From Limosilactobacillus ingluviei DSM 15946 (GTDB lineage: Bacteria > Bacillota > Bacilli > Lactobacillales > Lactobacillaceae): a stretch of 64,000 bases of DNA. Location: positions 1 to 64,000 of the forward strand of contig NZ_AZFK01000005.1 in NCBI RefSeq assembly GCF_001435775.1, written 5' to 3'. The notes beneath the pieces are model-generated. The model worked only from the letters and a program-made list of their open reading frames with translations. It searched no databases and was not told where the DNA came from. Below, one piece after another: positions 53,083 through 61,388 of the stretch. The translations under genes were made by a program, and so were the position numbers. How positions within the stretch are numbered: position 1 is the stretch's first letter; the number at the start of each line of letters is the position of its first letter.

Positions 53083-53134
53083 AAAAAAGGCTGTTTTGCA
53101 CTCAGGCCTTCCTGGTCTAACTGCAAAACAGCCT
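53083..53134 (-). terminator. Hairpin between rpsB and tsf (attenuator or terminator)
   Basis: AGGCTGTTTTGCA and its perfect 13-bp complement (53088-53100 and 53122-53134) followed by a T run on the minus strand. Since tsf lacks a strong visible promoter in the 100-base gap, partial termination is likely. Confidence 0.7.
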
Positions 53135-53149
53135 AAGCATTAACTATTT

Positions 53150-53929
53150 TTAGTTGTTGCCTTCAACGCTGTCCTTCAGATCCTTTAAAGCATCTGCCGT
53201 AACTTCAGCGTCTTGTTCTGCTTCTTCAGCAACTTGTTGGTCGTCTTGACCTTGCTTTCCTTCGATCACTGCATCAGCCATCGTAGAAGTGATCAGACGA
53301 ACGGCCCGGATTGCGTCATCGTTAGATGGGATGATCACATCAATGTCATCTGGGTCCGTGTTAGTGTCAACCATTGCAACAATCGGAATGTTCAACTTTT
53401 GAGCTTCCTTAACTGCAATTTGTTCCTTGTGTGGGTCAACAATGTACAATACATCTGGGATGCGTGGCATGTCTTCGATCCCACCCAAGAAGCGTTCCAA
53501 CTTTTCACGTTGCTTCGTCAACACAGCAACTTCCTTCTTTGGCAGCCGGTCAAACGTGCCATCTTCTGCCATCTTCTTGAGTTGCTTCAAGCGGTTGATC
53601 CGGGATTGGATCGTCTTCCAGTTGGTCAAGGTCCCACCAAGCCAACGGTGGTTAACAAAGTATTGACCTGCCCGAACGGCTTCTTCTTCAATTGAGTCTT
53701 GGGCTTGCTTCTTGGTCCCAACAAACAGAACCACCCCGCCATCAGCGGCAATGTCCTTCACGTAGTTGTAAGCGTGATCGATCATCTTAACCGTCTTTTG
53801 CAGGTCAATGATGTAAATCCCGTTCCGTTCCGTGAAGATGAATGGCTTCATCTTTGGGTTCCAACGACGCGTTTGGTGACCAAAGTGGACACCGGCTTCA
53901 AGCAATTGCTTCATGCTAACTACAGACAT
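53150..53929 (-). CDS. rpsB: Ribosomal protein S2
   Basis: 259 residues. [47 protein letters not shown] and [15 protein letters not shown] are the conserved S2 blocks. The C-terminal tail is acidic (EEAEQDAEV). Under a leader RNA, so probably autoregulated by S2. Confidence 0.98.
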   Translation of the reverse strand: MSVVSMKQLLEAGVHFGHQTRRWNPKMKPFIFTERNGIYIIDLQKTVKMIDHAYNYVKDIAADGGVVLFVGTKKQAQDSIEEEAVRAGQYFVNHRWLGGTLTNWKTIQSRINRLKQLKKMAEDGTFDRLPKKEVAVLTKQREKLERFLGGIEDMPRIPDVLYIVDPHKEQIAVKEAQKLNIPIVAMVDTNTDPDDIDVIIPSNDDAIRAVRLITSTMADAVIEGKQGQDDQQVAEEAEQDAEVTADALKDLKDSVEGNN

Positions 53930-53944
53930 GAATATACCTCCAAA

Positions 53945-54035
53945 AAAATAGTTTTTTCCTCCCCGCCCCTCACTTGACTGGGGTACGAAAACGCACTTCC
54001 TCAGTCATCAAGACGGGTGTGAATTGGGCTTTTTG
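53945..54035 (-). ncRNA. rpsB leader, Lacto-rpsB-like
   Basis: Between the promoter at 54047-54075 and the rpsB ATG is a ~110-base leader with nested stems: GACTG/CCAGTC around GTGCG-TTTT-CGTAC, then GTGAGGGGCGGGGAGG. The Lacto-rpsB motif is known before rpsB in Lactobacillales and is thought to bind S2; I infer membership from gene context and the form. Confidence 0.55.
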
Positions 54036-54046
54036 CACCGTTGACT

Positions 54047-54075
54047 AGTATACAAAAAACGGACTGAAAAGACAA
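54047..54075 (-). promoter_or_regulatory. rpsB promoter
   Basis: TTGTCT (54070-54075) and TATACT (54047-54052) on the minus strand with a 17-base spacer. The -35 and spacer are inside the ldhD terminator. Confidence 0.7.
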
Positions 54076-54090
54076 GACTTTCAGCCCGAG
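54053..54090 (-). terminator. Terminator after ldhD
   Basis: GGGCTGAAAG / CTTTTCAGTCC hairpin followed by a run of six T on the minus strand, 14 bases after the ldhD stop. Confidence 0.78.
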
Positions 54091-54101
54091 AAAATTGATT
54101 T

Positions 54102-55100
54102 TTAGTTAAATTTAACTTCGTGGTCAGAAGCACCGGTTTGAATCAGACTCAGGTTAGCGTCCAAACTTTGCTTAACCATGTTTTCAACCGCGACATTGGT
54201 GTAGAAGGCGGTGTGTGGGGAAATCAAAACGTTGCCCCGGCTTTCCAAGTTCCAGAATTCTGGGTAATCCATGTTCTTACCAGCCATGTTGTGGTTAAAG
54301 ACCTTGGTTTCATCAACTAAGACATCCAAGGCAGCCCCGGCAACCTTACCAGAATCAAGGGCATCGATCAAAGCCTTTTCATCAATCAGTGGCCCCCGCG
54401 AAGCATTAACGATGAAGACCCCATCGTTCATCTTGTCGAAGGCTTCCTTGTTTAACATGTTTTCTGTTTCAGGGAACAACGGAATGTGCAAAGTAACCAC
54501 CGTTGCTTGCGCAAACAGTTCGTCTAAACTGTCAACATACAAACCTTCTTTTTCCAATTCAGGGTTGTGGAACTTGTCATAAGCAATTACCTTCGCCCCA
54601 AAGCCCTTGTAGATGTCAATGGCAACTTGCCCAATGTGGCCCGTCCCAATGACCCCAACCACTTGTTGGTTTAATTCTTGAGAAATTTCTGGTGCCCACC
54701 GGTAATCACGACGGTCAAACTTCCGGAAGTATTCCTTAGTCCGACGCAACAGATTCATTAATTGAGTGACAGAAAATTCAGCGATGGCCGCTGGTGAATA
54801 AACTGGAACGTTGGTAATCTTAAAGTCATTTTCCTTTACGGCTACCGGGTTCAAATTATCAACCCCGACATTACGCAAGGACAGGTAGTGAATTCCGTAG
54901 CCTGCCAGCGTCTTTAAAACGTTATCCGTGTATGGAGCTTGTTGATAGGCTACCACCCCATCAAACCCTTCAGCTTGATCGACCGTGCTGTCAAGTAATA
55001 ATTCTTCAACAATCTTGACTTGAACGTCTGGGTGTTGTTCTTGCCATTCAGCAACGTATGGCTTTTCGTCTTCGCGAATCCCGTAAGCAATAATCTTCAT
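54102..55100 (-). CDS. ldhD: D-lactate dehydrogenase
   Basis: 332 residues from ATG 55100 (MKIIAYGIREDEKPYV), with GGAGG upstream. D-2-hydroxyacid dehydrogenase: NAD-binding VGVIGTGHIGQVAIDIYKGFG (here cut), catalytic Arg in NASRGPLID, Glu in DVLVDE region and His in SPHTAFYT. Reduces pyruvate to D-lactate, regenerating NAD+. Single-gene unit with its own promoter and terminator. Confidence 0.95.
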   Translation of the reverse strand: MKIIAYGIREDEKPYVAEWQEQHPDVQVKIVEELLLDSTVDQAEGFDGVVAYQQAPYTDNVLKTLAGYGIHYLSLRNVGVDNLNPVAVKENDFKITNVPVYSPAAIAEFSVTQLMNLLRRTKEYFRKFDRRDYRWAPEISQELNQQVVGVIGTGHIGQVAIDIYKGFGAKVIAYDKFHNPELEKEGLYVDSLDELFAQATVVTLHIPLFPETENMLNKEAFDKMNDGVFIVNASRGPLIDEKALIDALDSGKVAGAALDVLVDETKVFNHNMAGKNMDYPEFWNLESRGNVLISPHTAFYTNVAVENMVKQSLDANLSLIQTGASDHEVKFN

Positions 55101-55151
55101 TACTTTAGCCTCCAAATCTTTGTCTCTAAGGAAAATAGCGGTTCTACCCAA

Positions 55152-55169
55152 ATGTGAATCGAATCACAT
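55152..55169. promoter_or_regulatory. Rex/FNR-like palindrome in the ldhD leader
   Basis: ATGTGAATCGAATCACAT, that is TGTGA-N6-TCACA, the architecture of Rex and CRP/FNR-type sites. Rex senses NADH/NAD+ and often controls lactate dehydrogenases. The site is about 50 bases after the -10. Confidence 0.5.
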
Positions 55170-55203
55170 TACCTTGTCAGAACCTTTATTTTTCGACAAA
55201 TTC

Positions 55204-55235
55204 ATTATAGCACAGTTTGTGAAAAAGTGTGCTAT
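55204..55235 (-). promoter_or_regulatory. ldhD promoter with inverted repeat
   Basis: Extended -10 TGCTATAAT on the minus strand (-10 at 55204-55209). It overlaps one arm of an 8-bp inverted repeat ATAGCACA / TGTGCTAT (55207-55214, 55228-55235). Confidence 0.6.
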
Positions 55236-55261
55236 TTTTAAGCTAAAATCTTATGAAACCG

Positions 55262-55534
55262 CTACCATTTCACGCCACGCATGTGAAGAAATTTTTCCTT
55301 GGCCCGCCGGGACTGATGCTTAAAGCGGTACTCAGCCGACAAGGCCGATGACTTATCCGCAAACGCCTCTTGATAAAGCAACCGTAACGGGTGCCGCGCT
55401 TTGACCCGGGTATATTTTGCCCCTTTAAACCGTTGGTGCGTCCGAAACCGCCGTTGCACGTCGTCAGTAAAACCACAGTAAAAACTACCGTCAGCACATA
55501 ACAAAACATACATGTAATACAGCTTAGTGGGCAT
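55262..55534 (-). CDS. GIY-YIG nuclease superfamily protein (UPF0213, YazA-like)
   Basis: 90 residues from ATG 55534. [20 protein letters not shown] is the GIY-YIG signature in its UPF0213 version, then [15 protein letters not shown] and the catalytic-type RLLYQEAF. Function in these bacteria is unknown. Overlaps the methyltransferase gene end by 11 bases. Confidence 0.88.
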   Translation of the reverse strand: MPTKLYYMYVLLCADGSFYCGFTDDVQRRFRTHQRFKGAKYTRVKARHPLRLLYQEAFADKSSALSAEYRFKHQSRRAKEKFLHMRGVKW

Positions 55535-56279
55535 GCAACATCGCCTGCACTTCCGGTCGGTAATTCCCGACTTGATCGGCAACCACTAAGGGTGGCACCA
55601 CTTTTAAGCCCCCCGCTTTACCATCTTTAATGGCCTCGATCAAAACCATATTCGCATCCCGGCCCGCCTTGGGATACACTAAGCGCAAACGCTTAGGGGC
55701 CAAGCGGTATTGTGAAAAGGTCGTTAAGATTTCCGCCAAGCGTTCGGGGCGGTGCACCAGATAAGCTTTCCCATTCATTTTTAACAGCCCACTCATTTTC
55801 GCTACGATACCAGCTAAATCAATGGCAATTTCGTGCCGGGCCAAAGCCAAGTGGGGATTCGGATTTTTTTCGCTGGTGGGTAAATCCTTAAAGTACGGCG
55901 GATTGCATACAACAATGTCCGCTGAATCCTTTGACAGATATTCGTAAATGTCCTTTACATCCGCATTAATGACGGTGTAACGTTCCGTCAGCTGATTTAA
56001 AGCCACGCTGCGCTCAGCCATGTCCGCTAAGCGCATTTGCAACTCGACTTCTGTAATGTGCCCGCCTAACTTTCGATTTAAAAAGAGGCCAATCGCCCCA
56101 TTCCCCGCACAAAGATCTACGGTTTGCAGCTTACTTTTGCGATTGGGACGCACAAAATCAGCTAACAACACCGCATCCAGAGAAAAGGCAAACACTTCCG
56201 GACTCTGAATAATTCGAATGCCTTGGGCACTTAGCGCATCAATGCGCTCGTTGGCTTTGAGTAATGCTTCTTCGTTCAT
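55524..56279 (-). CDS. tRNA1(Val) (adenine-37-N6)-methyltransferase TrmN6-like
   Basis: 251 residues from ATG 56279 ([16 protein letters not shown]). [33 protein letters not shown] (AdoMet site) and [11 protein letters not shown] (NPPY) match YabB/TrmN6. Next to a GIY-YIG gene, as in Bacillus yabB-yazA, which supports the identity. Confidence 0.88.
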   Translation of the reverse strand: MNEEALLKANERIDALSAQGIRIIQSPEVFAFSLDAVLLADFVRPNRKSKLQTVDLCAGNGAIGLFLNRKLGGHITEVELQMRLADMAERSVALNQLTERYTVINADVKDIYEYLSKDSADIVVCNPPYFKDLPTSEKNPNPHLALARHEIAIDLAGIVAKMSGLLKMNGKAYLVHRPERLAEILTTFSQYRLAPKRLRLVYPKAGRDANMVLIEAIKDGKAGGLKVVPPLVVADQVGNYRPEVQAMLHAH

Positions 56280-56369
56280 TTTTCCTCCGCTTGCTTGCAT
56301 AATCGACTGTGATTCTTCATACTAGACTAAGAATATTCCAAGATAAAAAATTATTGGTGAGGTTTATCA

Positions 56370-57008
56370 ATGCTATACAGTTTTTTAGTTCATTTGGTCC
56401 AACCCTTCTTAAATTTGATCAACGGGCGACCAATTATTACCGGTAAGGAGCATTTACCGGCCGGAAATTACATTTTAATTGCTCCCCATCGCTCATGGAT
56501 GGATCCCGTGCTATTGGCGCTGGCCATTTTTCCTAAAAAATTTGCCTTTATGGCCAAAGAAGAACTTTTCCAAAAGCCGCTGGCTAATTGGTTTTTACGG
56601 AAATTAAACGCTTTTCCCGTCAACCGAGCTAACCCCGGTCCGTCGGCCGTTAAAACCCCGGTCCGCATTCTGAAGCAAACCGACTTGGCGACCATTATCT
56701 TCCCAACCGGTTCTCGTTATTCCGCGAAGCTAAAGGGCGGGGCGCTTGTAATCGCAAAGTTGGCCGGTGTACCTTTGGTGCCAGCAGTCTATCAAGGGCC
56801 GTTGTCATTTAAACAACTCTTTGCGCGTCATCCACGCAAAATTGCGATCGGGGAACCAATCACAATCGACCGCAAAATGAAATTAAATGACGAAAAGCTC
56901 GCCGAAATGGAGCAGACGATTCAAGCCGCTTTTGACCAGTTAGACCAACAATTGGACCCGACCTTTAAATACCAGATGCCACCAAAACCATCTGATGATC
57001 AATTTTAG
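56370..57008 (+). CDS. plsC: 1-acyl-sn-glycerol-3-phosphate acyltransferase
   Basis: 212 residues. The H-x4-D acyltransferase motif is IAPHRSWMDPV, followed by IIFPTGSRYS in place of the common FPEGTRS. Single N-terminal hydrophobic segment. Adds the second acyl chain in phosphatidic acid synthesis. Confidence 0.9.
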   Translation: MLYSFLVHLVQPFLNLINGRPIITGKEHLPAGNYILIAPHRSWMDPVLLALAIFPKKFAFMAKEELFQKPLANWFLRKLNAFPVNRANPGPSAVKTPVRILKQTDLATIIFPTGSRYSAKLKGGALVIAKLAGVPLVPAVYQGPLSFKQLFARHPRKIAIGEPITIDRKMKLNDEKLAEMEQTIQAAFDQLDQQLDPTFKYQMPPKPSDDQF

Positions 57009-57012
57009 TAAT

Positions 57013-57043
57013 AAAAAAGGCGGCGGAAACGCCGCTTTTTTTA
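57013..57043. terminator. Bidirectional terminator plsC / yneF
   Basis: GCGGCG-GAAA-CGCCGC stem (57020-57035) with A and T runs on each side; serves both converging genes. Confidence 0.85.
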
Positions 57044-57271
57044 TTACTTTTTATTAGCTTTCTTAGCTTGGCTCTTCATCGTTTGCATCATTTGGTGCAA
57101 TTTCTTGTCCGATGGCTTTTGGCCCATTTGCAACATCATCGTCCGCAACATGTCAGCCGAAATTGGCGGATTGTTCCGCAAGTAGTTTTCCATGTAGCGC
57201 CGTGCCCCAAAGAAACCAATGGCAATCCCAACCAGTAAAGCCAAAATTACTAAAGCAATTGTCAGACCCAC
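57044..57271 (-). CDS. YneF family (UPF0154) membrane protein
   Basis: 75 residues: N-terminal membrane helix (about 3-22, [20 protein letters not shown]) and [20 protein letters not shown], the family hallmark. Function unknown, conserved in Firmicutes. Confidence 0.92.
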   Translation of the reverse strand: MGLTIALVILALLVGIAIGFFGARRYMENYLRNNPPISADMLRTMMLQMGQKPSDKKLHQMMQTMKSQAKKANKK

Positions 57272-57344
57272 TGTCTTTTCCCCCTTTGTTTAAATCATAT
57301 CTATGTTACACAATTCGGGAGAATTTTAAAAGCCTAATTTTAAT

Positions 57345-57605
57345 TTAATCATCCCGCAACCCCTTTTTACGTTGAATGGCTTTCACCTTTTCTGGGGTCA
57401 CCTCTTTACCATTTTTATCAAAGATTTGCATCATTTCGATGTTGGAACGGAACGCCGCCCGAAAATTCTTTAAATACTGATCCCGCAATTTTTTGCGTTC
57501 TGCTTTTTCAGCCGGAGTCAAGCCCTCCGTTTTGTTTTTATGGGCCAATTCGTTAATTCGTTTTAATAATTGGTCTTGTTCTTTTGATTCCGTCATGCTC
57601 ATCAA
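57345..57605 (-). CDS. DUF896 family protein (YnzC-like)
   Basis: 86 residues; an internal ATG (MTESKEQDQLLKRI) might be the true start. LINELAHK-like INELAHKNKTEGLTPAEKAE and LRDQYLKNFRA are DUF896/UPF0291 blocks. In Bacillus the relative YnzC is near lexA, too. Divergent from lexA here, sharing its control region with an SOS box. Confidence 0.92.
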   Translation of the reverse strand: MMSMTESKEQDQLLKRINELAHKNKTEGLTPAEKAERKKLRDQYLKNFRAAFRSNIEMMQIFDKNGKEVTPEKVKAIQRKKGLRDD

Positions 57606-57667
57606 CTCCCTTACGAATCAATTTTAGCATACCCAAAATTACCATTAAATTCAAGCAGCCAAACTTA

Positions 57668-57681
57668 CGAACGCATGTTTT
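57668..57681. promoter_or_regulatory. LexA-binding SOS box
   Basis: CGAACGCATGTTTT matches the Gram-positive SOS consensus CGAACRNRYGTTYC at 13 of 14 positions. It overlaps the -35 of the lexA promoter. Confidence 0.85.
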
Positions 57682-57707
57682 ACAAATCAATTCTTATATG
57701 GTAAGAT
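57679..57707 (+). promoter_or_regulatory. lexA promoter
   Basis: TTTACA at 57679-57684 and TAAGAT at 57702-57707, 17-base spacer; ribosome-binding site AAAGGAGCG. Confidence 0.7.
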
Positions 57708-57731
57708 AATTAAAAAAAGGAGCGAAGTACT

Positions 57732-58358
57732 ATGCCACGAAATTCCGAACCGAAGCAATTAGAAGTGCTAGCGTTTATCCATCAACAAGTTACCAACCAG
57801 GGCTATCCGCCGACCATCCGTGAAATTTGTGATGCAGTTGGTTTGTCATCAACTTCTACGGTTCACGGCCACATTAACCGCTTAATCAAACGGGGTTACT
57901 TACAAAAAGACCCGGCTAAACCCCGGGCCTTAGAAATTACCCAAGAAGGCCTTAGCGCCATCGGCATTAAGCCGCACCAACACGAAATTCCTCTTTTAGG
58001 GGTCGTAGCGGCCGGCCAGCCGATTTTGGCAATTGAAGATGCCACTGACTACTACCCCGTTCCACCAACGATCCAAGACAATGATGATTTGTTCATGTTG
58101 ACGATTAAGGGAAACAGTATGATCAACATGGGCATTTTAAACGGCGATAAGGTCATTGTTCGTCAGCAAGAAACTGCCAATAACGGGGATGTAGTCATCG
58201 CCATGACCACGGAAAACGAAGTTACTTGCAAGCGGTTCTACAAAGAAGCTCACTACTACCGCTTAGAACCAGAAAACGACCAAATGGACCCGATCATTTT
58301 AGACGATGTTCGGATTTTGGGGCGGGTGATTGGTTTATTCCGGGACAGTATTTTTTAG
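57732..58358 (+). CDS. lexA: LexA repressor
   Basis: 208 residues. Winged helix at about 1-65 ([24 protein letters not shown]), Ala-Gly cleavage site in [10 protein letters not shown] near residue 96, catalytic Ser in [11 protein letters not shown] and Lys in the GDVVIAM region. Represses SOS genes and cleaves itself with RecA. Prophage repressor here lacks a peptidase domain, so induction must run through ImmA. Confidence 0.97.
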   Translation: MPRNSEPKQLEVLAFIHQQVTNQGYPPTIREICDAVGLSSTSTVHGHINRLIKRGYLQKDPAKPRALEITQEGLSAIGIKPHQHEIPLLGVVAAGQPILAIEDATDYYPVPPTIQDNDDLFMLTIKGNSMINMGILNGDKVIVRQQETANNGDVVIAMTTENEVTCKRFYKEAHYYRLEPENDQMDPIILDDVRILGRVIGLFRDSIF

Positions 58359-58397
58359 AGAACTAGCTTTTCGGCTAGCGCCCAGAAAGTAACAACA

Positions 58398-58447
58398 AAG
58401 CGCTAGAAATCAACGTTTTCAGGAACGTGATTTCTAGCGCTTTTTGA
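58398..58447. terminator. Large bidirectional terminator lexA / mvaS
   Basis: About 19-bp stem (58398-58418 with 58424-58443) around GCGCTAGAAATC / GATTTCTAGCGC, followed by TTTTT on the plus strand. A smaller CTAGC hairpin precedes it. Confidence 0.85.
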
Positions 58448-58477
58448 AATTTTAAGACTTTTTTCCAGCCGCTTTTT

Positions 58478-59635
58478 CTAGCCCCGCCGTTGATATTGGC
58501 GTTGGTGGTTTTGCTGACCTGCCAGGACAAACGGGGCTTGGCTGTCTGCCAAATCAAAGGTACAATCCTGACTTTGCAAGCCTAAGTGCTGATTGAATAA
58601 GGTTTCATATTCTGCAACACTGACTTGCCGCCGTTGATCAAGCATTGCATCGGGCCGTTCCAAGGCCGCCGCAAAGCCATCAACAAGCCGGCCCGTCAAA
58701 AATTCTCCTTCAGCACCCGAGCCATAGCTAAACAGGCCCAAGCGATTACCCGCTTGCAACTGACCGTGATTAAGCGCCGAAAGCAAGCTTAGGTACAACG
58801 ACCCCGTGTAAAGATTACCGACCCGGCGGCTATAAACCTGGCTGGCTTGCAACACCGCCCAAAAACGCTGGGCAACTTGATCATCACGATCGCCTAACTC
58901 ACTAGCCAAGGCCTTCTTGCCCATCTTAGTAAACGGCAAGTGGAATAAGAAGCCAGCAAAATCATCAAGCGTCACCCCAGTCAATTGCCGGTACCGTTGC
59001 CAACAAGCTTGGAAGAAATCAATGTAGACTTGGGTCGAATATTTCCCATCAACCAGTGCTTCTGACCGATACAGCGGCCGCCAAAAGTCCATCACATCTT
59101 GGGAAAAAGCAACACTGGTCGATTCTAATTCCAACACGCGGGGGTCTTTTGCCACCACCATGGCGACCGCGCCCCCACCTTGTGTAACTTCACCACCAGT
59201 TTGCAACCCGTAACGAGCAATATCGCTAGCAATTACCAAGATTTTTTCGGTCGGGTGCAATGCCACCAACCCTTTCGCAAATTGCAAGCCGGCGGTGGCT
59301 GAGTAACAAGCTTCCTTTAATTCGATCGTGCGGACAAAATCGCTTAGCCCCAATAGTTGCTTTACGTACAAAGCCGCGGCCTTTGAATTATCGACGCCAG
59401 ATTCCGTGGCCACAATTACGGTGCTGACCTGCGCTAATTCAGCGGCCGGAATTTTGGCGGCTGCTTGTGCGGCCAAGGTCACCGCATCCTGGGTTGGCGG
59501 AATCACGGCCTGTTGGCTTTGGCCAATCCCCATTAAATATTTATCCGGGTCAACGTGGCGTGCCGCCGCTAAGTCGCGTAAATCTAAATACAACTCGGTC
59601 GTTGCAAAGGTGAGCCGATCAATCCCAATCTTCAA
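58478..59635 (-). CDS. mvaS: Hydroxymethylglutaryl-CoA synthase
   Basis: 385 residues from TTG 59635 (MKIGIDRLTFATTE), with GGAGGGATT upstream; a longer start runs past family length. Catalytic Glu in VATESGVDNSKA, Cys in ELKEACYSATAGL, His in FLFHLPFTKMG. Makes HMG-CoA for the mevalonate route to isoprenoids, which feeds UppS in this window. Confidence 0.95.
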   Translation of the reverse strand: MKIGIDRLTFATTELYLDLRDLAAARHVDPDKYLMGIGQSQQAVIPPTQDAVTLAAQAAAKIPAAELAQVSTVIVATESGVDNSKAAALYVKQLLGLSDFVRTIELKEACYSATAGLQFAKGLVALHPTEKILVIASDIARYGLQTGGEVTQGGGAVAMVVAKDPRVLELESTSVAFSQDVMDFWRPLYRSEALVDGKYSTQVYIDFFQACWQRYRQLTGVTLDDFAGFLFHLPFTKMGKKALASELGDRDDQVAQRFWAVLQASQVYSRRVGNLYTGSLYLSLLSALNHGQLQAGNRLGLFSYGSGAEGEFLTGRLVDGFAAALERPDAMLDQRRQVSVAEYETLFNQHLGLQSQDCTFDLADSQAPFVLAGQQNHQRQYQRRG

Positions 59636-59794
59636 AATAATCCCTCCGTCTTCAGCATGATGGTTTAATTTTAGCGGTTCCGAGGTTCCTTGTAAAATAA
59701 TCACTGCTTTTCGCCCGTTGAATTAATTAAAAATGAAAATTAGATGAGAAAAAGGTATAATGATCTTACTTATCACGTTAGGGAGGCGAAATTA

Positions 59795-61270
59795 ATGGCA
59801 GATATTTGGTCATTTCTCCAGTCGCAACACTTAGTTCCGCATTTACTAAAGGGCTATTTCGGCTTAGAAAGCGAACAACACCGGCTAACCGCAACCGGCC
59901 AGCTAAGTCGGGCCCCGTACCCCTCGACCTTTTCTTCCCGGCAGACGAATCCATATTTAAAAACTGACTTTGCTGACAATATGCTTGAAATGGTTGCACC
60001 TCCTAGTCAAGGCAGTCGTTTAGCGGTCCGCAACCTAACCATGATTCAAGAAGTTGAGCTTGCTCACCTTAAGAATCACGACTTTTTATGGCCCCTATCC
60101 GTGCCACCCGTTTTTTCAGCGACAGACCTCCACTTTGCAGGTCAATTTAACAGTCGCGCATGGGTGGCCCAATACCATGACTACTTACAAGCAAAATACG
60201 GCACCAGCCGGGAATTGCTGACGGGAATTCACATTAATTTTTCGTTTGATCGCCACCTCCTAACCCAATTAAGCGCCCATCTGACTTCAACTACTGAGTC
60301 GGCAATCGCTTGGCAAAACCAGCTTTACTTCCAATGTGCCCAAGCCTTCGTGGCCCACCGGTGGTTATTTACCTACTTATTCGGGGCCAGCCCGGTCGCT
60401 GGCAATCAGCTCAGTGGTGCCCCCGTCTCCTTTTCGGCTCCCGTTCGCAGTTTACGCAACAGTAATTTTGGCTATACCAATTTTGCAGAGGAAACGATCA
60501 CCTATGCCAGCTTAGCGGCCCAAGTACGCCAATTAAACGCGATGCTAGCCAACCAGCGCTTCTTTTCCCTCCATGAATTTTATGGCCCCGTTCGGCTAAA
60601 AGGTCGCGCAACGGACCTGGCCGACCTTTTGGCAAACGGCATCGAGCGCCTTGAATTCCGGGCCTTTGACCTGGATCCTTTTGCGGCCAGTGGCATTGCG
60701 CCAACAACCCTTGATTTCCTGGAGCTTTGCTTGGCTTACTGGCTGGTGACCCGCCCAAGATTGGACCTGACCACTGCTCGCGAACGCAACCATGCCGTTG
60801 CTATGCAAGACCCCACGGAAGTCTTCGCGTGGGTCCAACGCGAAGGCGGCCAGTTGGTGGCGCAGTTACGCGAATTTGCCCAAACCATTAAGGCCCCGGC
60901 TGCCTACTTTCATGCACTTGCCACCGTCCAGCAACGGCTCCAAGCCCCTACCAAAACCCCGAGTGGCCGGTTGGTTCAATTTATCACTTCAGATCATCAA
61001 TTGCTTAACTTTGGTATCACCACAGGGCAACGGCGGTATCAACTTTTCGCCCAAGACCCAGCCCCGGTGCCGGTTTTAGCAGAGACATATTCCGTACAAA
61101 AACAGCGGTTGCTCCAGGCTGCCATTGAACTTGGCCTTTCCATTTCATTTACCCCGGCGCTGCAAATCAGCTACCACCACCAAAGTTTGTCACTCACTCC
61201 AACCGAACCGCTCATCCCAAGCGACATCACAGCCCGTCAATTCCTTTGCCGTTATTTTACCCTGGAGTAA
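59795..61270 (+). CDS. gshA: Glutamate-cysteine ligase (GshA-like), stand-alone
   Basis: 491 residues from ATG 59795 (MADIWSFLQSQH), with GGGAGGCG upstream. FGLESEQHRL is the active-site start of gamma-glutamylcysteine ligases, and TDFADNMLEMVAPP, TGIHINFSFD and the SLRNSNFGY-type segment follow. The ATP-grasp half found in GshF fusions is absent, so it would make gamma-glutamylcysteine only unless a gshB exists elsewhere. Confidence 0.83.
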   Translation: MADIWSFLQSQHLVPHLLKGYFGLESEQHRLTATGQLSRAPYPSTFSSRQTNPYLKTDFADNMLEMVAPPSQGSRLAVRNLTMIQEVELAHLKNHDFLWPLSVPPVFSATDLHFAGQFNSRAWVAQYHDYLQAKYGTSRELLTGIHINFSFDRHLLTQLSAHLTSTTESAIAWQNQLYFQCAQAFVAHRWLFTYLFGASPVAGNQLSGAPVSFSAPVRSLRNSNFGYTNFAEETITYASLAAQVRQLNAMLANQRFFSLHEFYGPVRLKGRATDLADLLANGIERLEFRAFDLDPFAASGIAPTTLDFLELCLAYWLVTRPRLDLTTARERNHAVAMQDPTEVFAWVQREGGQLVAQLREFAQTIKAPAAYFHALATVQQRLQAPTKTPSGRLVQFITSDHQLLNFGITTGQRRYQLFAQDPAPVPVLAETYSVQKQRLLQAAIELGLSISFTPALQISYHHQSLSLTPTEPLIPSDITARQFLCRYFTLE

Positions 61271-61388
61271 AACTTACTAAAACTTTAAATTGGCGGGTTA
61301 GATTCGCAGTGCTACAATGGTGGACGGAATATTTTTAGTAGAAAGTCATTTGGCATTTTAAGCGGCCAAATGAAATGAGGAATTGAGA

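Noticed and set aside
57732-58358. LexA-like gene as a second phage repressor
   Set aside because: It has the full chromosomal LexA layout with its own SOS box and sits far from the prophage among housekeeping genes.
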